A DNA stretch of 64,000 nt from JBLRWS01 sp047921075 (GCA_047921075.1 JBLRWS010000002.1:22642-86641); one strand, 5' to 3'. Shown: positions 1 through 12,460, counted from the first letter of the stretch. Notes: a model not told the origin generated them from the letters alone. Made by a program: numbers and translations.

Positions 1-1
1 G

Positions 2-2161
2 CCAAGCGGGTCGAATGCCTCGCTGCTTACCGCGTATTATCTGGCTGCTGCGCAAGGTCCCGAAATTGATGAACTGTTACAGAACTCCATCATTTTGGTT
101 GATCCAAGCCTGAATCCCGATGGGTTGCAGCGGTTTTCTACCTGGGTAAATATGCATAAAAGTATAAACGTGGCGGTTACCGACCGGGTAGATCGTGAAT
201 TTAATGAAATCTGGCCCGGTGGCCGCACCAACCATTACTGGTTCGATCTGAACCGGGACTGGATGCCTGTTCAACATCCGTCCAGCCGTGGCCGTATTCA
301 AATGTATCAGAAATGGAAGCCCAATGTGCTTACCGATTTCCATGAGATGGGCACCAACTCCACCTATTTCTTCCAGCCGGGCGTTCCGTCACGCACGCAC
401 CCGTTAACCCCGCAATTGAATCAGGATCTGACCATGGCTATAGCCGAGTACCATGCCGAAGCGCTTGATGAACGGGCAGAGCTGTATTACACCCGCGAGG
501 GGTTCGACGATTTTTACTACGGGAAAGGCTCTACCTATCCCGATGTATTTGGCACCGTTGGGATCCTTTTTGAGCAGGCAAGTTCTCGTGGCCACGCTCA
601 GGAGAGTATACACGGCATACTCGAGTTTCCAAGCACTATTTTAAACCAGTTCACAACAACACTATCAACCCTGCGTGCCTCTCTTGATTTACGGGAAGAC
701 CTGCATAATTTGGCACGCACGTTTTATCGGGATGCACGTAATGATGCGCGCAATGCCCGAACCAAAGCGATCATCGTTGGGGATGAACACGATCAGGCTA
801 AAACCTGGCACTTGGCTGATCTGCTGAGTCATCACAACGTGGAGATGTACGAACTGTCGCGCGATGTGGAAGCCAATGGCCACACATTTCAAGCCGGCCG
901 CGCCCTGGTTATCCCCACCGAGCAGACCGAATACAAGTTTATCGAAGCGATGATGGAGCGGCGGACAACCTTTCAGGACAGCATTTTTTATGATGTTTCG
1001 ACCTGGACACTCCCATTTTCTTTTAACCTTCCATTCGCCGAACTGGCACAAAATCAGTTTAACCGGAATCTGTTGGGCGATCAAATCACGGAACCCGAAT
1101 TTCCGGCCGGGGAGATTGTTGGCGGTCGCAGCCAATATGCCTATTTATTTGAGTGGGATGAATATTACGCCCCCAAGGCGCTCTATCGCCTGCAAAACGC
1201 AGGTGTTCGCACCAAAGTTGCAACGATCCCTTTTCAGGCGGTTACGTCCCGCGGTGTAAAAGAGTTTGATTATGGTACCATTCTGGTGTCGCTTGGACGA
1301 CAAGATGTAAACGATCGGGAGATCTACCAGTTGATGCAACAAGCTGCGGAGGATGGTATTACGGTATACTCAATGTCTGGTGGATTAAATCCAAGTGGTA
1401 TGGATTTGGGAAGCCCCAGCTTCAGTGATCTTGATAAACCATCGGTTGCAATCCTGGCCGGCTCCGGTATACGTTCGAACGATGTTGGCGAAATCTGGCA
1501 CCTGTTTGATCAGCGGTTTGATATGCCAATTACTATGATTGATCAGGATCAGTTTGGTCGCGCAAATCTCAATCGTTACAACGTCATCGTTCTGGCACAC
1601 GGGGGTTATGGCGGCCTCTCCTCAAATAATGTTGATGAGTTAAAACGATGGGTTCGTAGCGGAGGCGTTTTGATTCTTAACCGCGGCGCAGTGAATTGGG
1701 GTGTGCGTCAAGGGTTGGCCAACATTGAGTTTGTAAGCACACCGTTCGACAATCCGGAGCAGTTGCCATATGCCGATTTAACCGACAATCGCGGTGCGCA
1801 GGTTATCGGAGGCTCTATTTTTAATGTGCGGCTCGATCTGACACACCCTATTGCTTATGGATACAACCGGGAAGAGATGACCGTCTTCAGAAACTCCAAT
1901 ACGTTTATGAAACTGGCCGACAACCCCTACGCCACTCCGGTTCGGTACACAGATAATCCTCTTGCCAGCGGCTATATTTCAGATCAAAATTTGGAGACGC
2001 TTGCGGGCACGGCATCTGTTATTGTGTCCGGCTATGGTGGTGGACGCGTCGTTAGCTTTGTGGACAATCCCGCATTTCGCGCCTTCTGGTTCGGAACCAA
2101 TAAATTGCTCATGAACGCCGTGTTTTTTGGACAGACGATCAGCGGGGCATCGGCAAATTAA
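2..2161 (+). CDS. M14-family zinc carboxypeptidase, 5' end outside the window
   Basis: This is a secreted or periplasmic metallopeptidase that probably trims peptides from the C-terminus. The frame is open from base 2, with no start codon of its own, and begins PSGSNASLL, which resembles the segment just after the HxxE zinc motif of M14 enzymes. The first zinc ligands are therefore upstream of the window. Visible residues include FDLNRDW (Asn84-Arg85, the substrate-carboxylate clamp), DFHEMG (His114, likely third zinc ligand) and FEQ (Glu191, candidate catalytic Glu). After about residue 400 the protein has a class I glutamine-amidotransferase-like fold segment, as in the long Bacteroidota M14 proteins. 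A terminator follows the stop directly. The family is clear; the substrate is not. Confidence 0.85.
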   Translation, partial: PSGSNASLLTAYYLAAAQGPEIDELLQNSIILVDPSLNPDGLQRFSTWVNMHKSINVAVTDRVDREFNEIWPGGRTNHYWFDLNRDWMPVQHPSSRGRIQMYQKWKPNVLTDFHEMGTNSTYFFQPGVPSRTHPLTPQLNQDLTMAIAEYHAEALDERAELYYTREGFDDFYYGKGSTYPDVFGTVGILFEQASSRGHAQESIHGILEFPSTILNQFTTTLSTLRASLDLREDLHNLARTFYRDARNDARNARTKAIIVGDEHDQAKTWHLADLLSHHNVEMYELSRDVEANGHTFQAGRALVIPTEQTEYKFIEAMMERRTTFQDSIFYDVSTWTLPFSFNLPFAELAQNQFNRNLLGDQITEPEFPAGEIVGGRSQYAYLFEWDEYYAPKALYRLQNAGVRTKVATIPFQAVTSRGVKEFDYGTILVSLGRQDVNDREIYQLMQQAAEDGITVYSMSGGLNPSGMDLGSPSFSDLDKPSVAILAGSGIRSNDVGEIWHLFDQRFDMPITMIDQDQFGRANLNRYNVIVLAHGGYGGLSSNNVDELKRWVRSGGVLILNRGAVNWGVRQGLANIEFVSTPFDNPEQLPYADLTDNRGAQVIGGSIFNVRLDLTHPIAYGYNREEMTVFRNSNTFMKLADNPYATPVRYTDNPLASGYISDQNLETLAGTASVIVSGYGGGRVVSFVDNPAFRAFWFGTNKLLMNAVFFGQTISGASAN

Positions 2162-2185
2162 CATCGATCGGTATTGATCGATCCG

Positions 2186-2220
2186 AAAAAGGGGCGGCTT
2201 TTACAACCGCCCCTTTTTTT
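2186..2220. terminator. Bidirectional Rho-independent terminator
   Basis: GGGGCGG at 2191-2197 pairs with CCGCCCC at 2207-2213 across a 9-nt loop. Seven Ts follow on the plus strand and five As precede the stem, so it also works in reverse. It lies between the convergent M14 and R2lox genes and can serve both. Confidence 0.85.
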
Positions 2221-2249
2221 ATGATGGTTTGGTTCTTACGAAGGCAGGG

Positions 2250-3578
2250 TTACATATCCAGTTTGGCAATTCGGTGCTGGAACTGTTTGATTGCAAACTC
2301 CAGAAACCAATCTTTATCCAGTCCAAAGGGCACCTCATCATACGGTTCAAAGATCTCGTGGATCATGTTCGTGGCGTCATTCAGTAGATCCTCAAGATGC
2401 TCTTCAAATGCCGGTTTCAAATCGATGTTATCCTGCAGTAAACGATTGATGAGATAGATGCCAAAAGCAATGTGGCGCGATTCGTCCTGTTTTAAAAGAG
2501 TGATACCTTTCTGCATGCCGGGCATCAGATCATTATCGTTCAACATCTTATAGTAGGCTTCGTATCCGGTTTCGGCCAGTGTGCCTTCAACAATCATGTT
2601 GTATGTTCCGGCTGCTTTTAACTGTGCAAGCGGGGAGGCGTCCTCCTCCAGCCGATGAAGCGCCTGGGGTAGTTTGGTATAAAAAACGGTGCGATAGAAA
2701 GGCTTGTGAAATCGCTCGAAGTCGTGTCCGCGTCCAAACACGTCGGTTACATATCGTGAGAAGAACTCTGTATGTTTCGCTTCTTCCCATAAGAACGACG
2801 TTAGATAAATCTCCTCTTCGATTCGACCTTCCTTAGCAATCACTCGAATAAGCGGCAGAAGATCCAGCGTAACCGCTTCTTCACCGGCCATGAAGAGCCC
2901 GGTCAAATGGAGGATTATCTCCTTCTGTTTCGGTTCAAGCAACTCCCAGTCGGCGCGATCCTTCTCAAGGTCGATATCCGAAGGGTTCCAAATGCCCAAC
3001 CGTTTCGATTTTTGAAAGAGCTGCATCGGAAAGCTCTCATGATCCAGCCCTTTACGAACCGTTTTATAATACGTACGTTTAAATTCTCCATTTGTGTGTT
3101 TAGCTGTATGCGCCGCTGTTGATGCCCCGGCTTTACCATGGCTGTAATCCGGAGCGCATTTCAATAATTCGGTCGCCGCTTTTTTTTGCGTAGAGAGAAG
3201 AAATAAACTCCCTTTTTCCAGTTTGATGCCGCCTTTCATCAGCAACATCAACGGATCCTTTTTTTTAGTGATCAGATTTTTCCATGTATATGCATCTCCC
3301 GAGAGCACCACATCCGATCGATCTTCATCCTCCTGTTTTGCATATCGTAATTCCTCACAGCTGCCTTCCTGCAAATCAAGAAAAAAACCAATTGCCTTTT
3401 CATCTTCAAACTCATCGGGTGGTGGAACAATTTTAAGCACAATGGGTGCGTTCCATTTTTTCCCCGCCTTTTGGTAGGAGGTACTACTGTTGATGGCTGT
3501 TTGCCACTCACTCATCCACGTACTTGAAAACCAGCTCTTGGTTTGTGACGATTCTTCTTTCTCTTTTCGAAACCACAT
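2250..3578 (-). CDS. SCP2-like domain fused to an R2-like ligand-binding oxidase (R2lox)
   Basis: The C-terminal part (about residues 165-442) is an R2lox, a ferritin-like protein with a Mn/Fe centre that binds a long-chain fatty acid. All six metal ligands can be placed: Glu233, Glu266 with His269 (EEAKH), Glu331, and Glu366 with His369 (DESRH). The Val-Tyr ether cross-link pair also matches, as Val236 (three after the first Glu) and Tyr326 (five before Glu331). About residues 45-140 resemble an SCP2 sterol-carrier domain, with a typical D-x-x-L-x-G stretch and an MKGGIKLEKG turn. At 442 aa it is about 130-150 residues longer than the usual R2lox of about 300 aa. There is no signal peptide, so it is cytosolic. 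It appears monocistronic and ends at a shared terminator. The R2lox call is strong; the SCP2 call is by resemblance. Confidence 0.85.
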   Translation of the reverse strand: MWFRKEKEESSQTKSWFSSTWMSEWQTAINSSTSYQKAGKKWNAPIVLKIVPPPDEFEDEKAIGFFLDLQEGSCEELRYAKQEDEDRSDVVLSGDAYTWKNLITKKKDPLMLLMKGGIKLEKGSLFLLSTQKKAATELLKCAPDYSHGKAGASTAAHTAKHTNGEFKRTYYKTVRKGLDHESFPMQLFQKSKRLGIWNPSDIDLEKDRADWELLEPKQKEIILHLTGLFMAGEEAVTLDLLPLIRVIAKEGRIEEEIYLTSFLWEEAKHTEFFSRYVTDVFGRGHDFERFHKPFYRTVFYTKLPQALHRLEEDASPLAQLKAAGTYNMIVEGTLAETGYEAYYKMLNDNDLMPGMQKGITLLKQDESRHIAFGIYLINRLLQDNIDLKPAFEEHLEDLLNDATNMIHEIFEPYDEVPFGLDKDWFLEFAIKQFQHRIAKLDM

Positions 3579-3707
3579 AATGAAATGGTTGTTTTCGGGT
3601 TATTTATGGGTGAATGCCTATTTTAAAGTAATGGTTTAAAGCGATATTTTGATACGTTGGTACAAATACCACCGATAAATTTATAAGTATAATAAAAACA
3701 ATTAGAT

Positions 3708-5597
3708 ATGGATAGTCTATATCCAGCCTACGATGTGATTGTAGTAGGAGGGGGACACGCCGGCAGCGAAGCTGCTGCAGCATCTGCAAGATCGGGTGCC
3801 AAGACACTTCTCATTACGATGAACCTTGACGCCGTCGCCAAAATGTCGTGTAATCCGGCAATGGGCGGTGTGGCCAAGGGTCAGCTCGTTCGTGAGATTG
3901 ATGCGCTTGGGGGCCTTAGTGGTATTGTAAGCGACCGTAGTGGCGTTCAATTTCGAATGCTCAATCGCAGTAAAGGGCCGGCGATGTGGAGCCCCCGCTG
4001 TCAAAGTGATCGCATCCTGTACGCTAATTGTATGCGCCAAGAGCTGGAGGCCATCCCAAATTTAACATTCCGCCAGGATAATGTTGTAGACATCATTACC
4101 ACGGATGACGATAAACAGGTAAAAGGTGCAGTCACCCAGACCGGGCAGTTTTTCGAAAGCAAAGCGGTTATTCTAACCAGCGGCACCTTTTTAAACGGCT
4201 TGATTCATATTGGTGAAAGTCAGTACGGCGGGGGGCGGTCCGGCGAGCGCGCCTCGGTTGGGATATCGGCATCACTTGAAAAGCTCGGTTTTGAAATTGG
4301 CCGATTGAAAACGGGTACGCCTCCGCGTATAGACGGGCGTTCCATTGATTATTCTCAATTAGAAATTCAGTACGGAGATGAAAATCCAAGCCCGTTTTCA
4401 TTCATGACGGAATCTCTCCCATCCAAAGAAGAGCAATTGACCTGTTGGATTGGGTATACCAATAATGCGGTTCATGATACCCTTCGAACAGGATTCGACC
4501 GCAGCCCGATGTTTAATGGGCGAATCAAATCGATTGGGCCGCGCTACTGCCCGAGTATCGAAGATAAAATTGATCGTTTCTCAGATAAAGATCAGCATCA
4601 GCTTTTTTTAGAGCCGGAAGGTTGGGATACGTACGAAATGTATCTGAATGGATTTTCAACATCCCTGCCCGAAGATGTTCAATATCGGGCACTGCGGACC
4701 ATTCCCGGTTTTGAAAAAGCAGTTATGCTGCGCCCCGGCTATGCCATTGAATATGACTATTTTCCACCGTATCAGATCAAGAGAAACCTTGAAACCAAGC
4801 GTGTGAACGGACTCTTTTTTGCCGGGCAGATTAATGGAACAACAGGATATGAAGAAGCGGCCTGTCAGGGGTTGATGGCGGGCATCAATGCGTCGTTATA
4901 TGTGCAGTCCCGGGAACCGTTTGTCTTGAAGCGGTCAGAAGCGTATATCGGCGTGTTGATTGATGATTTAATCAACAAGGGTACCGAAGAGCCTTACCGG
5001 ATGTTTACCTCTCGCGCAGAACACCGCATTCTACTACGTCAAGATAATGCGGATCTGCGATTAACCGAGCTTGGGCATAGAACGGGACTTGTAACCGATG
5101 AGCGATATCGCACCTTCAAAAAGAAAAAAAATGAGATAGATGCTCTTTTTGATCTGATCTCATCCTATACTGTCCGGCCCGAAAAGATGGACCCGATGCT
5201 TCAGGAAAAGGGGACATCGGTACTTTCACAGCCGGTAAAAGCGCGTACACTTATTCCCCGGCCGGAAATCCATCTACAGGATCTTTTGAATGCCGATGAA
5301 GAGTTGCACCTTGAGGTTCGTAAAATCACAGATAATCCAACCGTTTTAGAACAGGTTGAAATTCAGATAAAGTACGAAGGGTATATCAAGCGAGAGTTTG
5401 AAATGGTGGAGGAGCTCAGCAAGCAAGAGGAAAAACCGATACCGGATCAGTTAAATTATGACCGCATTAAAAGCCTCTCTTCTGAAGGAAAATCAAAACT
5501 AAAGAAGATCAAACCGGAAACCATTGGTCAGGCGTCCCGCATCAGCGGCGTATCTGCGAGTGATGTAGCGGTTCTTATGGTCTATCTTAAAGGGTAA
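3708..5597 (+). CDS. mnmG: tRNA uridine-5-carboxymethylaminomethyl modification enzyme MnmG (GidA)
   Basis: This FAD-dependent enzyme works with MnmE to install cmnm5 at the wobble uridine of certain tRNAs. The N-terminus carries the dinucleotide-binding motif GGGHAG (residues 14-19), then the CNPAMGG segment and, near residue 430, the FTSRAEHR motif typical of the family. The length of 629 aa is normal. The start ATG follows an AT-rich leader. The gene abuts rsmG with no gap: the TAA at 5595-5597 is followed directly by its GTG. The mnmG-rsmG pairing is a common origin-proximal arrangement. Confidence 0.97.
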   Translation: MDSLYPAYDVIVVGGGHAGSEAAAASARSGAKTLLITMNLDAVAKMSCNPAMGGVAKGQLVREIDALGGLSGIVSDRSGVQFRMLNRSKGPAMWSPRCQSDRILYANCMRQELEAIPNLTFRQDNVVDIITTDDDKQVKGAVTQTGQFFESKAVILTSGTFLNGLIHIGESQYGGGRSGERASVGISASLEKLGFEIGRLKTGTPPRIDGRSIDYSQLEIQYGDENPSPFSFMTESLPSKEEQLTCWIGYTNNAVHDTLRTGFDRSPMFNGRIKSIGPRYCPSIEDKIDRFSDKDQHQLFLEPEGWDTYEMYLNGFSTSLPEDVQYRALRTIPGFEKAVMLRPGYAIEYDYFPPYQIKRNLETKRVNGLFFAGQINGTTGYEEAACQGLMAGINASLYVQSREPFVLKRSEAYIGVLIDDLINKGTEEPYRMFTSRAEHRILLRQDNADLRLTELGHRTGLVTDERYRTFKKKKNEIDALFDLISSYTVRPEKMDPMLQEKGTSVLSQPVKARTLIPRPEIHLQDLLNADEELHLEVRKITDNPTVLEQVEIQIKYEGYIKREFEMVEELSKQEEKPIPDQLNYDRIKSLSSEGKSKLKKIKPETIGQASRISGVSASDVAVLMVYLKG

Positions 5598-6254
5598 GTG
5601 TTTCACGTGAAACAGTCTGTTGAGGAAGTAATTTTAGGTGACGATGTATACCAGAAAGCTGAAAAACTCTATTCAGCTCATGAAAGTGAATTAGAAAAAT
5701 ATCTTGATCTTTTACTGTCGTGGAATGAAAAAATTAACCTTGTAAGCCGGGCTGTTTCACGTGAAACGGTGCGCGAGCACATCATTCATTCGTTGATACC
5801 GGCAGTAAAAGTGAATGAAAAATCGCTGATGGAAGGACATCGTGAATGGATAGATACAGGAACAGGCGGGGGGATGCCGGGCATACCGCTTGCTATCACA
5901 AACAAGGAAAGGGCGTTTATTCTTAATGATAATGTCAGGAAAAAAATGGTAGCTGTTGAGGATATGGCGCGTGAACTCAACCTCGAAAATGCATCTGCCA
6001 TCGCGAAAAGCATTTCGCTGATCGATCTTCCAAAAGGGACAGGGATTATCAGTAAACATGCATTTAAAATAGATGATCTACTACGCCATCGAAAAGGGAA
6101 GGGGTGGGAAACCATTCTTTTGTACAAGGGTGTGGAAGATGCTAAAAAAGAGCTCGCCAGAAGCAGAGGCTGGAACAGGGCGGTTATCTATTCATTTCAA
6201 TTCACGGGCAATTCCTTTTATGAGGGAAAGGGATTGGTTTTACTCCGCTCCTGA
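5598..6254 (+). CDS. rsmG: 16S rRNA (guanine-527-N7) methyltransferase RsmG (GidB)
   Basis: This enzyme transfers a methyl group from S-adenosylmethionine to G527 of 16S rRNA. The SAM-binding motif I appears as DTGTGGGMPG at residues 86-95, followed by PLAI, in a protein of typical length (218 aa). The start is GTG, immediately after the mnmG stop. That start and the first codons (M-F-H-V-K-Q) are encoded by a parS-like palindrome, and a second palindrome lies around codons 52-57 (S-R-E-T-V). It is translationally coupled or co-transcribed with mnmG. The methyltransferase call is firm. Confidence 0.93.
   Translation: MFHVKQSVEEVILGDDVYQKAEKLYSAHESELEKYLDLLLSWNEKINLVSRAVSRETVREHIIHSLIPAVKVNEKSLMEGHREWIDTGTGGGMPGIPLAITNKERAFILNDNVRKKMVAVEDMARELNLENASAIAKSISLIDLPKGTGIISKHAFKIDDLLRHRKGKGWETILLYKGVEDAKKELARSRGWNRAVIYSFQFTGNSFYEGKGLVLLRS
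5599..5614. promoter_or_regulatory. parS-like ParB binding site 1
   Basis: TGTTTCACGTGAAACA is a perfect 16-bp palindrome identical to the chromosomal parS consensus bound by ParB/Spo0J. It overlaps the GTG start of rsmG. parA and parB are not in this window. Confidence 0.85.
5753..5768. promoter_or_regulatory. parS-like ParB binding site 2
   Basis: TGTTTCACGTGAAACG differs from the perfect palindrome only at the last base. It lies within rsmG, 154 bp after site 1 and in a different reading frame (it encodes V-S-R-E-T). Conservation of the DNA rather than the peptide points to a binding site. Confidence 0.8.
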
Positions 6255-6309
6255 GAGAAATCTATTTTAGCTTTTCAGTCGGGTTCGCTACCTTCGGTTG
6301 AACCAAATA

Positions 6310-7269
6310 ATGGGATCCGATATGGCAAAACTGAACAGCTCGCAACGCAGAATGAAGATGATTCTGATGCTTCAGCAATCCACAAAAAGAGTAACAGCCA
6401 GCGATATGGCTGAAAAATTTGGGGTGAGCCGGCGAACTATTTTTCGAGATATCCGCGTACTGGAAGACCTGAATGTGCCCCTGACCTGGGATGAGGAGAG
6501 CGGATATGGGGTAACACACGGATACAAAGTGCCGCCGCTGATGTTTACCACCCGGGAGCTTGCAACCATTCTGGTGGGGCTTAACTTTGTAAAATCGCAG
6601 GTTGATAAACAGCTGGCCAGCGATGCGGGTGGGGTTGAGCTAAAAATTAAACAGGTGCTGCCGGATGAATTAAAACGATTTATGCAGGCGCTTGAAGATA
6701 AAACGGTGGTAGATCCATTTCTTAAATTTGGCCTGGAAAAAAAGGAGGGAGGAAACTGGTATTTATTATCTACGGCAATTTCAGAGCAGCGCGTGGTGGA
6801 ATTTCAATACAAAAGCCGGGATGGAGAAACAACGAAAGGCCGGGAAGTTGAGCCGTATCTCCTGGTATTTTATCGTGACCACTGGAATGTGATCGGCTTT
6901 TCCAGAAAACGTGACGATATTCGAAATTTTGTGCTCGACAGCATGTCAGACGTGCAGTTGACAGACAAAAAATTCATGCCGATTGGCGAAATTAACGCAG
7001 AGGCCCTTATTTTTCGATCTAACGAGTCCGGGCAAAAAGTAGAGGTACACATCGACAAATCGATCGAAGACGCGTTTAAAGCCAATCTGCCGACTAAAAT
7101 AATTAAGCGAGAAGAGGTTAGAGATAAAAAAATTAAAGTCTGCTTTCGTTTTGATAATTTAGACTATCTGAACAGGTGGCTGTTGCAGTTTGGTGAGTTT
7201 CATGAAATAATTAAACCAAACCGACTTATTAAAAAAAGAAAGTCTTTACTGAATAAACTATTGAAATAA
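6310..7269 (+). CDS. HTH and WYL-domain transcriptional regulator
   Basis: The N-terminus (about residues 10-65) is a winged helix-turn-helix of the HTH_11 type, with recognition region FGVSRRTIFRDIRVLE. About residues 150-225 form a WYL domain, a ligand or nucleic-acid sensing module, here with an RVVEFQYKSR segment. The C-terminus matches the WYL extension. ATG 6310 (after an A-rich stretch) and ATG 6322 are both possible starts; an upstream TTG at 6298 is less likely. The gene stands alone between rsmG and a bidirectional terminator, so the sequence gives no target. Confidence 0.85.
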   Translation: MGSDMAKLNSSQRRMKMILMLQQSTKRVTASDMAEKFGVSRRTIFRDIRVLEDLNVPLTWDEESGYGVTHGYKVPPLMFTTRELATILVGLNFVKSQVDKQLASDAGGVELKIKQVLPDELKRFMQALEDKTVVDPFLKFGLEKKEGGNWYLLSTAISEQRVVEFQYKSRDGETTKGREVEPYLLVFYRDHWNVIGFSRKRDDIRNFVLDSMSDVQLTDKKFMPIGEINAEALIFRSNESGQKVEVHIDKSIEDAFKANLPTKIIKREEVRDKKIKVCFRFDNLDYLNRWLLQFGEFHEIIKPNRLIKKRKSLLNKLLK

Positions 7270-7290
7270 TAAATTATTAATTTAAATAAA

Positions 7291-7320
7291 AAAAGCCCCT
7301 GCTAAATAACAGGGGCTTTT
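7291..7320. terminator. Bidirectional Rho-independent terminator
   Basis: AAAAGCCCCTG at 7291-7301 pairs with CAGGGGCTTTT at 7310-7320 over an 8-nt loop, with A and T runs outside. It serves the WYL regulator on the plus strand and gyrA on the minus strand. Confidence 0.9.
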
Positions 7321-7342
7321 TTGTAGTGGATCTCATAACGGA

Positions 7343-9811
7343 TTAGACAACTTCCGCTTCGGCTTCGTCGTCGTCTTCATTTACCACACGGGTTACGGCT
7401 GCAATCTTCCCGTCGTCATCGAGGCGCATGATGCGAACACCTTGTGTGTTTCGGCCCATGGTTCGAAGGCCTTTGCACTGCATGCGTATTACTTTGCCGC
7501 TGTTGGTAATAACCATCAGGTCATCACCGTCGGATACTTCCTTGAGGGCGATCAACTCTCCGGTTTTGGGTGTAATCTTTAAGGTGATCACGCCCTTCCC
7601 GCCACGGCTCTGCTCGCGGTAGTCATCCACCAGCGATCGCTTGCCATATCCGTTTTCTGAAATGGCCAATACAGTGGCTTCGTGCGTATTTTTGATTACC
7701 ACCATATCTACCAGCACATCTTTTTTGTTCAGCGTCATGCCCCGAACACCAGATGTATTACGGCCCATTTCACGCGCATCACTCTCGTGGAAGCGAATGG
7801 CACGGCCCGTGTTGTTGGCCAAAATAATATTACTTTCTCCATCCGTAAGGGCCGCACCGAGTAACCGGTCATCGTCCTTAATATTGATTGCAATAATCCC
7901 GTCACGGCGTGGGCGGCTGTACGCCTCCAGTAATGTTTTCTTCACCTGCCCCTTTTCGGTGGCCATGATGATGTAGTGTTTGTTGATGTACTCCTCATCA
8001 TCCAGCGTTTTAACAGGAACAAAGGTCTTAATACTGTCATCTTTTTCGATATCGATCAGATTGACAATGGCACGCCCGCGGGAGAGACGCGAGCCCTCCG
8101 GTATTTCATACACTTTGAGCCAGTAACAATTCCCTTTTTCGGTAAAAAAGAGAATGTAATTATGATTGGTGGCCACAAACAGATGCTCTACATACTCATC
8201 ATCTTTGGTTGTGGTGCCTTTCATTCCTTTTCCGCCTCGCCGTTGACGGCGATATCCGCTAACCGGCATTCTCTTAATGAAGCCTTTATTGGAGATCGTG
8301 ACCACAACATCTTCATCTGCAATCATGTCTTCAATACTGAAATCTTCGGCAGAGTAGACAATTTGAGTACGCCGTTCATCGCCATAGCGCTCTTTCAGCT
8401 CCTGGAGTTCTTGTTTGATGATGGCGTTTTGCTGCTCCCGGCTTGAGAGAATGTCGCGGTACTCAGAAATTTTTTCAACAATGTCGCGATATTCCTGGTC
8501 AATCTTATCGCGCTCCAGTCCGGTCAGTTTTTGAAGGCGCATGTCCAAAATGGCCTTGGCCTGCAGGTCGGTGAGCGCAAACTTTTTCCGAAGGGCTTCA
8601 TTGGCTTCCTGCGGACTGCTCGATGCACGGATGGTTTTGATCACCTCATCCAGATTGTCGAGCGCAATTTTGAGCCCTTCCAAAATGTGGGCGCGCGCTT
8701 CCGCCTGATCCAGATCATAAATCGTACGGCGGATAATCACCTCTATACGATGCTCGATGAAATGCTTAATCAGCTCTTTCAATGCCATCACTTTAGGACG
8801 GCCCTTCACCAATGCGAGATTAATCACACCAAATGTTTGCTGCATTTGGGTGTATTTGTACAGCTGATTGAGCACGACTCCGGCGTTGGCGCTGCGCTTC
8901 AGAATAATAACGATACGCATCCCCTCGCGGTCCGACTCATCGCGAATCTCAGAGATTTCGGTAATTTTTTCGGTATGAACCAGGTTGGCAATTTTCTCAA
9001 TAAGAGTGGCTTTGTTTACCTGGTACGGAATTTCGGTAACTACAATCTGCTCACGATTGTTGCGAAGTTCCTCAACGTTGGCTCGGGCGCGCATGGTAAT
9101 TTTGCCCCGGCCGGTTTCGTAGGCTTCTTTTACACCTTCATAGCCATAAATAATACCACCGGTAGGAAAATCGGGCGCGGTGATGTGTTTCATCAGCTCC
9201 GATGTTTCAATATCGGGATTATCAATGACGGCAACGGTGCCATCAACCACTTCCGTAAGGTTGTGCGGCGGCATGTTTGTGGCCATACCCACGGCAATAC
9301 CCGAAGCGCCGTTCAACAACAGGTTGGGCAGCATGGCGGGCAGAACGGTCGGTTCGGTCAGTGTATCATCAAAGTTGTCCTGAAAATCGACCGTCTCTTT
9401 GTTGATATCGGTAAGCAACTCTTCGGCAATGCGCTGCATACGAACTTCGGTATATCGCATCGCGGCGGCGGAGTCACCATCCACCGAGCCAAAGTTACCC
9501 TGCCCGTCAACCAGCGGATATCGAAGTGAGAAATCCTGTACCATCCGAACAATGGAGTCGTAAACGGCACTATCACCATGTGGGTGATACTTACCAAGAA
9601 CCTCACCGACAATACGGGCACTCTTTTTATAATTTCGGTTGTGCAACATGCCCAGGTCGCTCATGCCGAAGAGAGCACGCCGATGCACCGGCTTTAAACC
9701 GTCTCGTACATCAGGCAGGGCGCGGGATACAATAACCGACATCGAATAATCGATGTACGATGATTGCATCTCGTCTTCTATTGAAATAGGTATAATTTTT
9801 TCTGTAGCCAT
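7343..9811 (-). CDS. gyrA: DNA gyrase subunit A
   Basis: GyrA is the breakage-reunion subunit that introduces negative supercoils with GyrB. The catalytic tyrosine is Tyr120 in the AAMRYTE motif. The quinolone region carries Ser81 and Asp85, the drug-sensitive residues at the positions equivalent to E. coli 83 and 87. The C-terminal domain contains the GyrA box as QRRGGKG, plus a degenerate repeat (SRGGKG), which identifies gyrase rather than ParC. The length of 822 aa is normal, with an acidic tail. It lies 23 bp downstream of gyrB on the same strand and ends at a shared terminator, so the two form an operon. Confidence 0.98.
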   Translation of the reverse strand: MATEKIIPISIEDEMQSSYIDYSMSVIVSRALPDVRDGLKPVHRRALFGMSDLGMLHNRNYKKSARIVGEVLGKYHPHGDSAVYDSIVRMVQDFSLRYPLVDGQGNFGSVDGDSAAAMRYTEVRMQRIAEELLTDINKETVDFQDNFDDTLTEPTVLPAMLPNLLLNGASGIAVGMATNMPPHNLTEVVDGTVAVIDNPDIETSELMKHITAPDFPTGGIIYGYEGVKEAYETGRGKITMRARANVEELRNNREQIVVTEIPYQVNKATLIEKIANLVHTEKITEISEIRDESDREGMRIVIILKRSANAGVVLNQLYKYTQMQQTFGVINLALVKGRPKVMALKELIKHFIEHRIEVIIRRTIYDLDQAEARAHILEGLKIALDNLDEVIKTIRASSSPQEANEALRKKFALTDLQAKAILDMRLQKLTGLERDKIDQEYRDIVEKISEYRDILSSREQQNAIIKQELQELKERYGDERRTQIVYSAEDFSIEDMIADEDVVVTISNKGFIKRMPVSGYRRQRRGGKGMKGTTTKDDEYVEHLFVATNHNYILFFTEKGNCYWLKVYEIPEGSRLSRGRAIVNLIDIEKDDSIKTFVPVKTLDDEEYINKHYIIMATEKGQVKKTLLEAYSRPRRDGIIAINIKDDDRLLGAALTDGESNIILANNTGRAIRFHESDAREMGRNTSGVRGMTLNKKDVLVDMVVIKNTHEATVLAISENGYGKRSLVDDYREQSRGGKGVITLKITPKTGELIALKEVSDGDDLMVITNSGKVIRMQCKGLRTMGRNTQGVRIMRLDDDGKIAAVTRVVNEDDDEAEAEVV

Positions 9812-9834
9812 CCGGTTAAATCTGTCTGTGGTGG

Positions 9835-11910
<2,076 letters not shown>

Positions 11911-11932
11911 TCACCCCGTGGATTTCGGGAAG

Positions 11933-11941
11933 TTATCCACA
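11933..11941 (+). promoter_or_regulatory. Perfect DnaA box in the gyrB-rpmB intergenic region
   Basis: TTATCCACA matches the strong DnaA box consensus exactly. It lies in the 262-bp divergent control region of gyrB and rpmB. I see no second good box nearby, so this is a possible DnaA control site rather than an origin. Confidence 0.5.
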
Positions 11942-12037
11942 AAAAAGAAGGGGCCGGAAAGTTTTCGTTGAAAATGCGTTGAATATCACTGATTGAACCC
12001 GTATTTTTGGAGTCTATCAAAAAAATATTCCAAGCAA

Positions 12038-12283
12038 ATGGCACGAAAGGACGATATTACTGGAAAAGCCGCACTGAACGGGTATCGGTCATCCAAAGCG
12101 AATAACAAAACGAAGCATAAGTTTCAGCTGAATCTTCAGAAACGACGATTTTTCATTCCTGAAGAGGATCGATGGGTAACACTGAAAGTATCAGCCAAAA
12201 CGCTGCGAACCATCAATAAGAAGGGGATCACCGCGGTTTTGAAGGATGCTCGTAAAAAAGGCACACTGCTAAAAGAGGTTTAG
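12038..12283 (+). CDS. rpmB: 50S ribosomal protein L28
   Basis: This is a basic 81-residue protein of the large subunit. It begins [10 protein letters not shown], then carries the L28 features [16 protein letters not shown] and a [25 protein letters not shown] segment (split here for brevity), and ends in a lysine-rich tail. The start at ATG 12038 gives the family N-terminus; an in-frame ATG at 11993 would add an unrelated extension. It heads a three-gene cluster with rpmG (4-bp gap) and a DUF4295 gene, a layout typical of Bacteroidota and relatives. Confidence 0.95.
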   Translation: MARKDDITGKAALNGYRSSKANNKTKHKFQLNLQKRRFFIPEEDRWVTLKVSAKTLRTINKKGITAVLKDARKKGTLLKEV

Positions 12284-12287
12284 GACA

Positions 12288-12452
12288 ATGGCAAAAGGCA
12301 ATAGAATACAAGTAATTCTTGAGTGCACGGAAAAGCCGGGAAGCTCGCGGTATGTTACCACCAAGAATCGACGAAACACCACCGAGAGAATTGAACTAAA
12401 GAAGTACAATCCGGTTCTCAGAAAGCACACCACCCACAAAGAAATTAAGTAA
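12288..12452 (+). CDS. rpmG: 50S ribosomal protein L33
   Basis: This 54-residue protein starts [15 protein letters not shown] and contains [21 protein letters not shown], then a basic C-terminus with [11 protein letters not shown]. This is the L33 signature. Only one cysteine is present, so it lacks the CxxC pairs of zinc-binding L33 (C-minus form). It sits between rpmB and the DUF4295 gene, with gaps of 4 and 8 bp. Confidence 0.93.
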   Translation: MAKGNRIQVILECTEKPGSSRYVTTKNRRNTTERIELKKYNPVLRKHTTHKEIK

Positions 12453-12460
12453 CCAGAACC

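Noticed and set aside
8531..9529. Long plus-strand open frame opposite gyrA (332 codons)
   Set aside because: It is a shadow of gyrA on the other strand, with no domain pattern or start signal.
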